A stretch of 64,000 bases of DNA from assembly GCA_029224185.1 (NCBI GenBank), contig CM055201.1:7411365-7475364 (forward strand), given 5' to 3'. The position numbers and the translations under genes were made by a program. The stretch is from Karalla daura. Its lineage: Eukaryota; Chordata; Actinopteri; Chaetodontiformes; Leiognathidae. The notes under the pieces were generated by a model. It saw only the letters and a list, made by a program, of their open reading frames with translations, did no database searches and was not told the origin of the DNA. Below, in pieces: positions 1-38,264 of the stretch. Position 1 is the stretch's first letter, and each line of letters opens with the position of its first letter.

Positions 1-633
1 ACTGACACGTGAGCCCCTGATCTAATTGCACATGCACCCACTCATGCATGCATGGCATCACACTCACGCACACACGCACTTGCGTGCACCCAGGTACACG
101 AAACGCTGTGCTGTTAAGCCTGCCCGTCGTGGCACATTTCTCTTCCCTCTGCTCTACACTACACTTTATTTCTCTTTTATCTTATCTCATCTGTGTGTCT
201 TTTACGTGGAAGGCGGGGGTGGGGGGGGTTGTCTCTCTTTTTTCATCCTTTCTGTAATCCTCTTCTCACCTTGCTTATAAATCTGTCTCCTGCACTTACA
301 GTTCAGTTAATGCACTCCTCACTTATACTTTTACTGTCTTGTACTTTCTCCGTGCTCCCTTTCTCTCGCTCTCTGTGCTGCTGGCCAGGTGTTTGTGCTG
401 GACTGTCAGCAGCTTGGCTCTATAGGTAACACACTGTGATGTACTCCTGGGACATTAGTTTGGACAGGGACAATGCAGCACGACGGCCCAGCAGAGAGTA
501 AAGCCCCTTGGGGAGCAGGCCGCGCTGTATGCACCTACATGTAGAGTGCCGCTGTGCACAGGACATGTCAGGAGAGCCACCTGTTCTTCCTTCGTGCTGA
601 TGATCTTTACAAAGAGACCTTTGGGATGGCCGC

Positions 634-932
634 GCGGCGGCTCGGTGGTTAGTGCTGTCACCCCACAGCAAGAAGGTCACAGGTTAGCATCCTGGTCTGA
701 CCGACTATGTGTGGAGTTTGCATGTTCTCCCTGATCATGCTCCCTGGTCATCTTAGGTTTCATCCCACAGTCCAGGAACATTTAGGCTGTTTGTAGATTC
801 TAAAATTGCGCGAACTTGAGAGTGAATTGAACGTGTACACGTGCATGCCAACCTATCCAGCGGGTTTGGCTCAGCCAAACCCGCTCCACCATTGGGTATA
901 AAGTGGATAAGATAACAGACAGATGGACGGAC
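634..932 (+). repeat. tRNA-headed SINE-like interspersed repeat, diverged copy
   Basis: The copy starts with a tRNA-like A-box region (GGCTCGGTGGTTAGTGCTGTC). A B-box-like GGTTAGCATCC follows, then the body phrase GTGGAGTTTGCATGTTCTCCC and a CCCACAGTCC block, and it ends near a gataa...gatgg tail. This order matches a very abundant teleost repeat that I recognise by sequence but cannot name with certainty. Related fragments occur at six or more other places in the window. Confidence 0.7.
859..885. repeat. Perfect 12-bp inverted repeat
   Basis: Arms at 859-870 and 874-885 are perfect reverse complements (AGCGGGTTTGGC / GCCAAACCCGCT) separated by a 3-base loop (TCA). It sits inside the SINE-like copy, where related copies normally carry non-palindromic sequence. 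Confidence 0.85.
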
Positions 933-1363
933 CTTTGGAATGCTTAACCTCTCTGCGTCTCATGGCAGAGTGGAGGAGAGAGGCAAACAATAAGCCAGAG
1001 CATAAAAGAACCAAGCAGCCACAGAGACAAGACAATTAGGCTGCTGGATGCAGCGCGAGTAAGAAAACAATGTTTACTCTGGCTTTCTCTCACGGATACT
1101 CAAACATCCTCAGATTTGCTCACAGTTGGCCAAGTATGTTTATCACAATCCATTGGCCTACATATAGGGATTTCATATTAGGCAGAGGATTTTGGTCGAA
1201 AGAGGACAGATGGAACAAATCATTTCTGGCACTCACACTCTAGAAGTTACAAGTAATCCGGCCATCCTTCAAGGAAACTGGAACAAGGAGGGTATCTGCA
1301 CTGTCCTCTTTAGTAATGAGCTGGCCACTGACTTTGCAGGCCAGCGGCTGTGTGTTTTTTTTG

Positions 1364-1366
<3 letters not shown>

Positions 1367-1407
<41 letters not shown>
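1367..1407. repeat. (GT)n microsatellite
   Basis: About 41 bases of uninterrupted GT repeat, preceded by a short T run. Confidence 0.95.
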
Positions 1408-1408
<1 letters not shown>

Positions 1409-1882
1409 CAGCGCAGGTGATGAAATATTTGCATCGTGTGCAGTCAGGTGGATGAGAGTGTTTAGCGAGTTGTGAATGATCAAAGTCTGTTTCGCTGCAG
1501 TCCGGAGGTACTGAGCATCAAACTTACTGACATATGAACCTCCACACCCACCACTCTGTTCAGTGATTCAGACAGATCTGTAAAATGGTTTGTGGTGATA
1601 AAAATGAAAGGAAATTCACACTAAAAACCCATAAGCTAGTGTTAAACTGGTCGTCGCTGTACAAGCCAGACCAGAGACCAAATGATGGATGCTACTCCTG
1701 TTGGTAAATACCCTTCCTCTGCTGATTGGCTTTGTTGGTTGGCCTGGTTAGGGTCAGACATGATAATAGATAACTGGTTAGGGTTATGATAAGGTTGTCA
1801 GTGTAGGCCAATCAGAGAGTTGGGACTAGAGATCCCCCATTGCATGAATCTGCAAACACAGCTTGTTCTACAGGAACATAAG

Positions 1883-2090
1883 ACCTGGACAGGTCACCAG
1901 TCAATTGCAGTCAGGGTACACATACTATTCCCTCTCACACTCTCACCTAGGGGCAGCTTAGATTCTTCAGTTGGTCTATACATGCATATTGCATATAAAT
2001 ATGCATATACATGCATATTTCTGGACTGTGGGGGAACCTGCAGTACCGGGACACAGCCCACATGGAGAACGTGCAAATTCCTTTGGGCTT
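1883..2090 (-). repeat. SINE-like repeat fragment, reverse orientation
   Basis: Read on the minus strand it carries the same blocks as the 634-932 copy in the same order: a GTTCTCC-type block, a CCCACAGTCC-type block, a TCTAA...CCTAGGTG block and a GACTGGTGACCTGTCCAGG block. A TATGCATA-rich segment interrupts it at about 1975-2020. Confidence 0.65.
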
Positions 2091-5000
2091 TGGTCTGACC
2101 ATGAATCTAACCAGACACGCTCACTATCTGCACTATCTCCCAAGTACTATACCTGGATTGGTTTGTTCAGAATGTGTACTTACTACTCTCATGTCGTAAG
2201 AATACAGACGGTAGGGATAAATTTGGCCACTTGGGGGCAGCAGAAATAGAACAATAATGTATATTTCGTAGCGTTACGATTGTATCGCACTCCAATCGTA
2301 ACTTGATGAATGTAAATATTATAGTTCTAATTTATACAGTTTTTAGCTCTGCTTTTGGTTGGGCCAACTCTTGGTAGAAAGAGTTTTTGTGCTTTGGCTG
2401 CTAGCTGTAAACAGTGCTTGTCTTTTCTGTTGATGGTGTCTGGAGCTGAGTTCAAATATACAGTGTCCTCTTAACGCTGTGCATGTGCTAGAAGAGCAAG
2501 TGGCTGCTGGAAAAGAGATGCTGTTATTTTTGTGTAGTCTTTTGTAAAACATTTGACATCTTGAGGCCAAGTGCACTTTCCTGCACTGCCATGTTTGCCT
2601 CAATGCTCAGGGCAATAACTTGAAGGAGAAAGAAAATCAGTGGAAACTTCCAAGCTCTCTGTTTGTAGATGCTGATGATTTAATACGTCTCCAGCAGCTA
2701 GCGCCTGGTGAAATACGGCATGCTGTGATGTCTGACTGTAACTGCCCGAATTGGATGCCAGTACACAGCCATAAACAAACAAACCAGCGTTTACATCTTG
2801 CTGCTATTACACAAGTGTCTGACAGGAATAACAATGCTTGTGTTCACTTAGTTGCCTCAGATTTATAAAGAATAAAGAATCTTAATTTGATTTGTGATTG
2901 TGTAATTTAATTTGCCGTTAAGCATGATCAGGCTTGAGATTTCATCTCACAACCGAATGGCACTATTTCCTGCTCTATCGGCAATGAGGGATTTTTTTTC
3001 TTAACAACAGATGCCAGAGAAATAGAGACAACACCATCATTTTTTTCACTTTACAAATAAAGTTGAAATTGACACTTTGATGTATCTGACGTTAGTGCTC
3101 AAATCCATGCAAATAGTCTCTTTGTTCGTGCAGTTGTTTATGAGCTTGTTCTGTTTTTTAAAAAACATACCTGCTGTTTTTATTGTATGAAATAAAAGCA
3201 AACAGCCGCTAGCAGAGACATGTGCTTTGCTGTGCAGCGTGCAAAGCTCACCCAAGAAAATATTCAACAACGGGGAACTCCATGGCAGCTGTTCCTGAAT
3301 TTAAGATGTCTTTAGACAAGAGCTAAAACCCCACAAAGGCTCCTGCACTTTGCTTCTATTCTGTGATCCGGTGCTTGTTGTAAACTCCTGTGACAGAGCG
3401 CAGGTATAACTCTTACCCATCCCTTTGTGCACAGGGCCAATAACTGATCATATAGCTTTTCTTAGTTCCTCTCCAGTTCCCCCTTAAATGCCCTGACACA
3501 CTGATGCTCCTGATTTACCACTTCACTGAACCCTAACCATGACATTTCCTCTGCTGCCAGGGGTTGTTCCCTCCTGCTTTGCTCCATGTCCCCCTACCTC
3601 TGCCTGTCTGTCTCCCTCCGCCTCTCCTCCCTCCCACTTATTCAGATTCCTACTCCTTTCTGTTTGTGTGTCTCATAGCATCTCTAAATATAACCAAGCA
3701 TGTCTACCTCCTCTCCTTCCTCTTCCTCTCTCTGCCTCCTCTTCATCTCGGTCCTGTCTGACAAATTTAAGCGTGCCTAGACAATCCGATCTGACATGCC
3801 TTTACATAACAATTCAATCCACAGCACCTTCCACCTCCTCAGCACAGTGAGACCCAAAGGTGTGTTATTGGCATGGATGCAATTCTCAACATCCCTGAAA
3901 GACTCCGGCTAAGAACGTTATTAGATCTGCGCAACCGGCTCCTTGTATTTTGAATGCATCAGATATGTTTCTGGGAGTCAGCATGGCTTCGTGAAGGGAG
4001 ATCAGATGTGACCTTAGCATTATCATCACACACATGCATATACAGCCATAAAAACACACACAGGAAAGAGGATAGAAACCCTATATTCACAGTAAAGCCT
4101 TTTCAGAGAGGTAGGCAGCCAGCATTGAGGCTGTAGTAAATCTTAAATAATAACCGTAAAGAGTTATGACCCTTGCTGGCATTATGCCGTTGCACACCTT
4201 CCTCCTCCCGCCTGGTGATTTATCTCTTGTCTGCCAATAAAGCTCAACATGAAAATGTCACATATGGGAAAGAGCTGGCCTCAGCCACAGGAGTGAGCCC
4301 ATGCAGCATTAAGAGGGTCCGGATTCATTAAACTGTCAGTGTAAATTTTGATCGCAGGGTAGTTTGCAGATCGAGAGAGAACTGTGGGATGGGATGTGAG
4401 ACAAAAAGAGGCAGCAGAAGAGATTACGGTGGAGGAAGTAGTGGCGGAGGAAAGAGGAGAGATATGAGGGGACAGGGGTGAAAAGAAAAAAAAAAGACAG
4501 GGGCCAGATTGAAGAAAGATAAAAAAAGAAGGTAGACGCTCTGCAGAATGAGTAAAGGTAATGGTGCTGCGACGATGTGACAGAGGAAGCTCTGAGGAAA
4601 ATGTGTCAGGACGAATGTTGAAAGAGGAGTGCTTTTTACAAGAGATGGACAGGATGACCAACGACCAGCGGGAAATAGGATACATCTGTCTGTCAGAGCT
4701 TCGATTTTCTTGACCAGAACTCATCTGGTCAGCTTAACTGTGGATGTATTACTGGGGATCCAAGGTCGTGCAGTGCCGTAGATTGGTAGTACTGTCGTAG
4801 TTCTCAAGAAACAGTTTTCGATCTTGATCATGAATGAATGAAAATGATTAGACCCCGGGCCCCATCCCATCCATCTGAACTCGTCATGTATTTGGGGGGG
4901 GGAAGATGAAGATTATGAGATTAGAGGGAGAGATGAGAGGGACCAGTATGACATTGGTATTATCTCATTTGAGATTTAACTTGAGTGTTTCGATAACCAG

Positions 5001-7864
5001 TGGTTTGCCTAATATTGTTAGTTAACACTAATGGAAATAATGAAAACTCTAATGAAAATATCAGCCTATCCTTTCCAAGGCCTTTGCAGCCAGCTCTAAC
5101 TTGGAATAATTGGATAGTTTCAGCATGAATTCATGAATTTTATCAAAGGTAATGATAAAGTGCTGGAGTTAGATTTGAATGCCGGGTTTATTGAGCATCT
5201 TCTGCAAACGCTGATCATTTTTGTTTGTAATCAGATTCTTTCAAATCCCGGATTTTTACATTTCTAACACGTGATTTCACACAGAGCTTTAATGTATGCA
5301 GTGTCTCTTCAGTCTACATTCAGACGAAGAAGCAGAAACAGCCAAACCAATGACTATTGTCAATATTTTAGGTGTGCATCATTATTTGGTTCCTCACAAG
5401 ATAATATGGAACATCACCATGTATTTTGATGTCAATATGCCATGAATAAATCTTGAGTTGTAGGCTAGTAGTGTATGTGTTTCTAGAATAGTGCTGTGTC
5501 AAGAACTGCAGGGGCTCTCTGGCTCTGTAGGACAATGATATTGAGAGAGCTGTGAGCGGTGGACCCAGAGGCCAAGCAATCTGCCCATTCTGAACAGGCT
5601 GGTTTTGAACAGGCACTTCAGGAATTAAAAAGCAAGAGTGCAAACATGATTTTATCCAGAGAGAAAGATGAAAAGAGATCATCAAGGTCAAATGGACGGG
5701 GTAGATCAAAGCTGGTCAATAATATGCTGTACGTATATCTTTGTCTCTGTGGTGCAATCGTCGTGAGCGCACACCCAGGGCGGTGTTTCTCAGGGCAGTT
5801 GAACAGCTCATCTGTACACACTGCAGTGGTAAGGAAGCAAAATGAGAAGGAATCCCGCGGTTTGTTTCAGAATCCATTAAGATATCAGTGCGTATGGTTG
5901 GTATTTCCCCTCAAGACTTGTGTCTGCTGCAACTTTAGTCACAATTTATCCAAATAACGATATTTTTACGGGGCTGACGGAGCGGGAGTGGTCATAATAA
6001 AGATTCTCCTCAGCGTCTCTGGGGATGGAAAGAAGAGGATAACAGGGGACGTAAATAAAAGTGGCAGCCCCTCAGGTATCTCTCTCCCTAAATAACCTGG
6101 GAGCTGTGAAGGAGTCACTAATTACCCCACCCACAGAAGAGAGGGGACCAGAGTAATGGCCAGGCACACTCTCACACAGAATTAGCCCGGGCCTGTCAGT
6201 GTCAAAGGCAATCACAGGGAGATAACAAGGCGGAGATCCATAGATCGTGTAAGGCAAACGACAGCAGTGCGCCTGGCTGCCAGTGTCACACACATACACA
6301 CACATACACACACACACACAGGAAACAGAAGTGATATATATACGTATCAAGGCCATAGATCGTCAAAAACAGACCGCAGAATCAGACTGACGAGAACATA
6401 CTACTAAATACAGCAAGGCAGACAGACTGTCGCACAGTGACCAGATGAATCAGAAAGGATGTCACCATGGCAGATCATCAAGCGCTGATAAGAGGGCCAC
6501 AGACTGTTAAACATGGAGGAAAAGAAAAATCTGTAAGACGCGCACATGAGGAATACGATAACACTCTCCATCTCTGCCCCCTTGAGCAGAGCACCACCAG
6601 TAATACTACTGCCACAATACGCAATTACTTACTTTTAACAATAATCTTATCCCTGCCTAAATACATGGTACAGGAGACAGACATCGGATATGATGAGGAG
6701 AGGACTATCACATACCACGAGTAGCCTTCAGCCACTGTGAATAGACTTTAATTATAATCACTTTACACTTGTCTTAGGTGGATATTCCTCTATTGTTGAT
6801 GCTATAACTGTCCCTATGCTCTGTTTTTCATTTCCCACCTACATCTTTTCATCACCGTTCAAAATTGATGTCTTCTTTATCCGTTCTCTGTTGACCCTAG
6901 CGCTCATGAATTTTTTAAATAGCTGCCCATCTTTTATCTTCCTCATTATCCTAAGGAACAAGCACATTGTGTTTCAATAAGAATGCAATAATATGGAATC
7001 AGTTACAGTCTCTTACTCCTCCTCTCTCTTTCTTTGTCTCCTCTGTCCTCTTTAGGAGCTCACACTGTCTAACCGGAAAAGAATGAGTCACTGAGAGAAG
7101 AGCCGAGAAAAGAGGGAAACAGAGAGTGATAAAATCAAAAGGACGGAGGGGAGAACAAAAAACACTGAAAGAAGATAGGACATTATGGGGAAATACGCAG
7201 GCCCATCCCGTACTTTGGCCATCCAATCTCCTGAGGGCCCAAGGGACATAGCAGGTAGAGAAGAAGGGGCTGCTGCGTAGACGGGCTGGTGTGATGGACA
7301 CAGAGGGGATGGACAGGCTGAAATCCCTTCCATCCTGCTTGTTTATTGGAAACCTCTCTGGCCTCGTCAAGAGTTCATGGAAAGTTGAAGAGAAATGGGA
7401 ATAAAGCGAAAACGTGCACAACTTCAGAAGAAATGGAGCCGCGTGGACACTTCTCACATGCTGGAGTGAAAGAGTATTCGATGCTGCATATATTTATTTT
7501 TGTACTGAAGTCAGAGTAGAGACCTATGAGTTTCTTTGGGTTAGCATTTATGACAGTGATCCACACTTAATTTTTACTTGCAGTGCTTGATGTTACTACA
7601 CCTTGAACTGTGAATATGGGAATCCATGCTTTCTTAAGGACAATCTTAATCATAAAGGAGGTCCTTGGTGTACAAATCTGAGATAACCCAAGCAGCAGCA
7701 CACAATCCTATAACAGGTGCATCTGCTGTGCGATGAAAGTTGAACTCAGTCGGTCAATTGTACAGATTTCTCACAGTTACAATGGACACACAGTCAATGG
7801 GAGATAGCTTTCCTTGTTGACGTGCTAACACAGCTAAGCCTTCACAACATCTAACTGCCTGCAG

Positions 7865-34265
<26,401 letters not shown>

Positions 34266-34538
34266 ATGCTAAAAGGACGTTTCGATACTCTAATGCACTG
34301 CATTCTCTTAGGAAAAAAAAATGACAAAGTTAAAACCACAGAGGTTTGATTAAAAAAAAATGTGCAGAATTAAAATGCAAAACATGAAACTGTGGGAGGA
34401 GAAAGAGGTACAAAGGTTACAGTTTTAGCTGTTGCTGAATGGCCTGACTGGGGCGCACATGTTGTTACTGCTCTTAAAATGCCTCTTCAGCACTTACAGG
34501 TTTGATACTGGAGCAGGGAAGTAAAAGTGCTGAAGTCA

Positions 34539-34544
34539 AATAAA
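34539..34544 (+). promoter_or_regulatory. insyn2a: Candidate polyadenylation signal for INSYN2
   Basis: An AATAAA hexamer lies 274 bases after the stop codon, in A-rich sequence. Another AATAAA occurs at about 34909. Transcript ends cannot be fixed from sequence alone. Confidence 0.4.
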
Positions 34545-36289
34545 ACAAAAAGTTCAGTCCACAATATGACTCACAGTTAGGAAGCAATTAGGAGATATGA
34601 AGCGAATATATACGGCGGGTGGAAGGGGGCAAGGGGCAAAGTACAAGAGGCAATACAGCAGAGGAGATGGAGAATATTTATAAGAGATGAAAAGAGTTTA
34701 TAGACAAAGAAAGGACGAAAGAGAGAGGATTTATCTCCATTAATGGACTAATGAGGGTCAGAACACCAGCTTTTATATCCAGAGACATTTAAAAAGAATT
34801 ATTATGACCTGTATTTAAAAGTTTTAATATACTGTAATTGATGAAAAAAAAAACAAGACTACAAATGTCCACATGCACACACAGTGCACACACAAACACG
34901 TCAGAAACAAATAAACATGACATATTTACATAAGAAGCATATACAAATTGAGAAAATGAGGGAGTGGAGTTCTGTACATATCAGAGCTATTCTGCTTGGA
35001 TGCTATATTTCAGATATGGATTACTGCTCTATAAAAGTATTTTACCACAACTAGTCGTGTGCCTCTTTCATTCTGGCCTCAGCCTGCTTTAAGTCCGTGG
35101 AAGTAAGGTAGTGGAAGATGTGGAAGCAGAGGAAGTACTCAGGTGCTTTACTTAAAGGAGTTGATTTTTTTTTTACCCCGAACAAATGACAAAGTGAGAA
35201 CAATGCGAAAGCAATGGGAACGCGGTGGCTCGTAGCAGTGAACCTGCAGAGAGCGATCACCTGAATGTGCAGCTCCCCTCAGCTTTACTGAGCCTCTCAG
35301 AGAGTATCAGCTCATTATTTTGATTGGTTCCCTCTCATCACTCTAATAGCATTGTTTTAGGCCACAGCAGGCAGCCGTGTTCAGAGGAAAAGCCCTAAAA
35401 ATCCACTGTACACCACCTGCTCGGCACCAGGCTGCAGAAACAGAAACAGAGAGGGGCACCAAACCAGATTAAAACGAGGTGGATGGTATTGACTTCACCC
35501 CACGAGCCTAAATGAAACAGCTTGCTTTGCTTTTTTGCCGTTTTAACTTAAACATCTACATCCATCCATCCAATATCTATCCAACTCAAAGACCTACAAG
35601 TAGAATCTGCTTTTCTGGAAGAAAAACCCACGATGGCTGGAAGCCGCCATTTCAAGATGAGTTACATTATAGCTCCACAATGGTCTCTTTGGAAAATAAA
35701 TAACTGTGTAGCTCTTTAGACAACAACTAGCACGGAGAATCTCTCTTAAAGGTGGCGGAGAGTATGAGTGAATACCATTGCTTCACAACCAAGCGGCAAA
35801 AACAGGTTACGCGTTTGTAAGACGTGTCAAAGCGACAGGAGGAAGGGACGCCGCTCGGTCCTCAGATGGCGGCTCAGTCAGCCCACTTTCCTGGACACTC
35901 CGGGGCAAGTCTCAGGAAATTAAGCCTCAGCTGTTTGATGGCTGTGAGAAGCCCCAAATATTACTACTTAGTAATTCATGACACACATAAGCTGCTTCTA
36001 TGAAGGCTCCGAGGTGGTGCGAGATCTTGGCCTAATTTATTCCAAACTTCGGAAAGTGTTGGTGTGCTCTCAGCTTGTTTCGCCTGCTTTTGTGTGACCA
36101 CTGCCGGCCTTCACTTCGCCCCAAACAAAGAAAGAAAGAAACACTTTTTTTTTTTTAATTCCATTTGGGATAACTCAGCTGCTGCACTTTTTTTTACAAC
36201 TGGTCTCTCAAGACACACATAACAAGCGCGCTATGTGGCCTCTATCATTTATTTTTCACACTTCTTCTTTTTACTGAGTCTGGCCTGGA

Positions 36290-36385
36290 CTCACTCACTC
36301 CAAATTAGCCCAGGTGTGAGAGAGAGAGGTGGGTTTGTGATGTGTCCTGAGATGGACTGGTGACCTGTCCAGGTCTTAAAAAAAC
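36290..36385 (-). repeat. SINE-like repeat fragment, reverse orientation
   Basis: It carries TCCTGAGATGGACTGGTGAC then CTGTCCAGGTC and a CCAGGTGTGAG block, components of the dispersed repeat seen at 634-932, broken by a GA run. Confidence 0.5.
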
Positions 36386-37113
36386 AACAAATCATGAGGC
36401 TATTCGCGTTTGCATTGTGTTTTGTTTTGTTTTGTTTTTTCTCTTTATTCACAATCTGTATGCAAAAAGCGCTGTTGGTTTCTAGATTGTAATGTTGATC
36501 CTGGACAAACAGGTTGGTAGTCAATCTGGGGACAACATTTACTCGGAGAAATCAGATTGCACTGCGCACACACGCGCACGCACACACACAGATACACACA
36601 GACATCAACATAAGCTTATTCAACTGAGGCCTCCACGTCCTCCGTCTTAACTCCGTGTCCTGCAGTGCTGCACTGAGGTGTGGAAGTTGAGAAGCCTTCG
36701 CTGCACGTACCATCACACTTACACACAAAACCTGTCTCACACACACACACACACACACACACACTCGCAGTTTCACAACCGTACGATTCCCCTCCGCACA
36801 CAATCACACAGCCAACATATTGTTCTCAGACCAACACAATGCATTATCTCCCCCGCAGTTGTTCCTCTCTCCCTCACAACCAGGCACACGCTTCCTCCTG
36901 GTGGCTCAGTGTGTGCCGCGCGACGCTGAGAGGAGTGTAGAGTTGTCAGTCATTAATCTGCTACAGCACAGCCTGTAATCCTGATGACAGAGCAGAGCGG
37001 GCTTACAGAGAGCAGAGAGGATCTGAGCCCAGCCTGGAGAGGGGAACAAAGGAGCCAGAGAAGACTGGCTTTGAATCCATAAAAAGAAAGGAAGTGCGCC
37101 CGAATGTATGTGT

Positions 37114-37151
<38 letters not shown>

Positions 37152-37387
37152 GCGTGTGTGTGTGGAGGGGGGTGGGATTTTGGGGTGAGGTAGGTAACTA
37201 TTTTGTCAGCAATGCTGCAGTGCTATTGAAGAATGCTGGCACACACAAAACGCAGTAAAAGCCGTACATGGAAAGCAACCGGGGCCGCTGGTGTGTCACA
37301 GCGACATGTCAGGTAAACGGGCTCCGGTCCAGGATGGTCACTGTGACGCCGTGGTGGGGAAACAAAAATACACAGAGGGCTGCAGAA

Positions 37388-37423
<36 letters not shown>

Positions 37424-37617
37424 GGAGAGAACAAGCTTATTTAGAGGACTCTTCAAAGAAACATCAAGGGTCAAAGTTGGCTCACGCAATTCGGCGTAAC
37501 ATCAGTGGAGGCTCGGCTGAAAACGAGGGGAGAAGAAAAAGGGAGAAAAAAAAAAAAAGAACATGTCTCGAGGCATCAACAAGCGTGCATAATGGCCATG
37601 TGAAAACAACTACAAGT

Positions 37618-37903
37618 GCCCGCGCGCACTGCGAGGAGGCAGCAGAGCTGATGCCGCATGAGTCACCGCGGCTCGGGCAGCCGCCGCCGCCACGGAGATG
37701 GCGCGTCTCGCTTTGCCACAACGCGACTAAAGAGGTCACCTCGCAGTCAGGCAGAGCGGGGAGTCGGGGGTGCAACCTGCCCGCCGTCCCGCCGCCGGCC
37801 GGCCGGGCCGGGCCGAGCGCTTCGTTACGAGGGCCGAGCCGATAACAAACGAACGAGGCGACGCGGAGAGCACGCCCGCTCTCTCGATGACTCGGTAACG
37901 ACG
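37618..37903. promoter_or_regulatory. CpG-island-like block, candidate promoter
   Basis: About 285 bases with very high GC and frequent CpG (for example CCCGCGCGC, GCCGCCGCCGCCACGG, CCGCCGGCCGGCC), standing out from moderately AT-rich flanks. It lies 6.2 kb upstream of the first PCSK5-like coding exon on the same strand, so a non-coding first exon or promoter for that gene is possible. A smaller CpG-rich block is at about 39765-39890. No transcript evidence is available. Confidence 0.4.
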
Positions 37904-38041
37904 CAGATAAACAAACCCCAAAGTCGTAATGATACTTGAAAGAATTTTGCTTTTCTTTGAACCGGGATAGGAGCCTCATTAGTGACCAAATAAAAGAAAA
38001 ATATGGATTGAATGTGGACCAGGGGATACAAAAAAAAACAA

Positions 38042-38046
<5 letters not shown>

Positions 38047-38081
<35 letters not shown>

Positions 38082-38226
38082 CACACGAACACAGAGACAC
38101 AATGCCTGGCCGTATCCTCTGGCTCGGCTCTCTGGATTTCAGAGGAATCACACACACACACACACACACAAGCAAAGGGTCCCAGTCATCTACATGTGTA
38201 GCACTGCAGCACTGTGTGTATATCTA

Positions 38227-38263
<37 letters not shown>
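38047..38263. repeat. CA and TG microsatellites in inverted arrangement
   Basis: CA arrays at 38047-38079 and 38149-38170 are followed by a TG array at 38231-38263. CA and TG are complementary, so a transcript could fold into a long hairpin. Confidence 0.85.

Positions 38264-38264
<1 letters not shown>

Larger units (their letters stand above)
1..7864. other. Upstream non-coding region with interspersed repeats
   Basis: I see no supported coding exon in this stretch. It holds two copies of a tRNA-headed interspersed repeat (about 634-932 and 1883-2090), a GT microsatellite (1367-1407) and otherwise unique sequence. The longest open frames are on the minus strand at 4281-4724 and 6999-7457. 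They are low-complexity Ser/Leu/Pro translations of purine-rich DNA with no family resemblance. The promoter and 5' untranslated exon(s) of the INSYN2 gene may lie here or further upstream, but I cannot place them. Confidence 0.6.

Noticed and set aside
4281..4724. 147-residue minus-strand open frame
   Set aside because: It is a Ser/Phe/Pro-rich translation of purine-rich DNA with no motif, splice context or family resemblance.
37291..38102. Open frames of 184 (plus) and 206 (minus) residues
   Set aside because: They overlap on opposite strands across a GA run, a CpG-rich block and a CA array. The composition is low-complexity and no family is recognised, so the GC-rich DNA explains the lack of stops.
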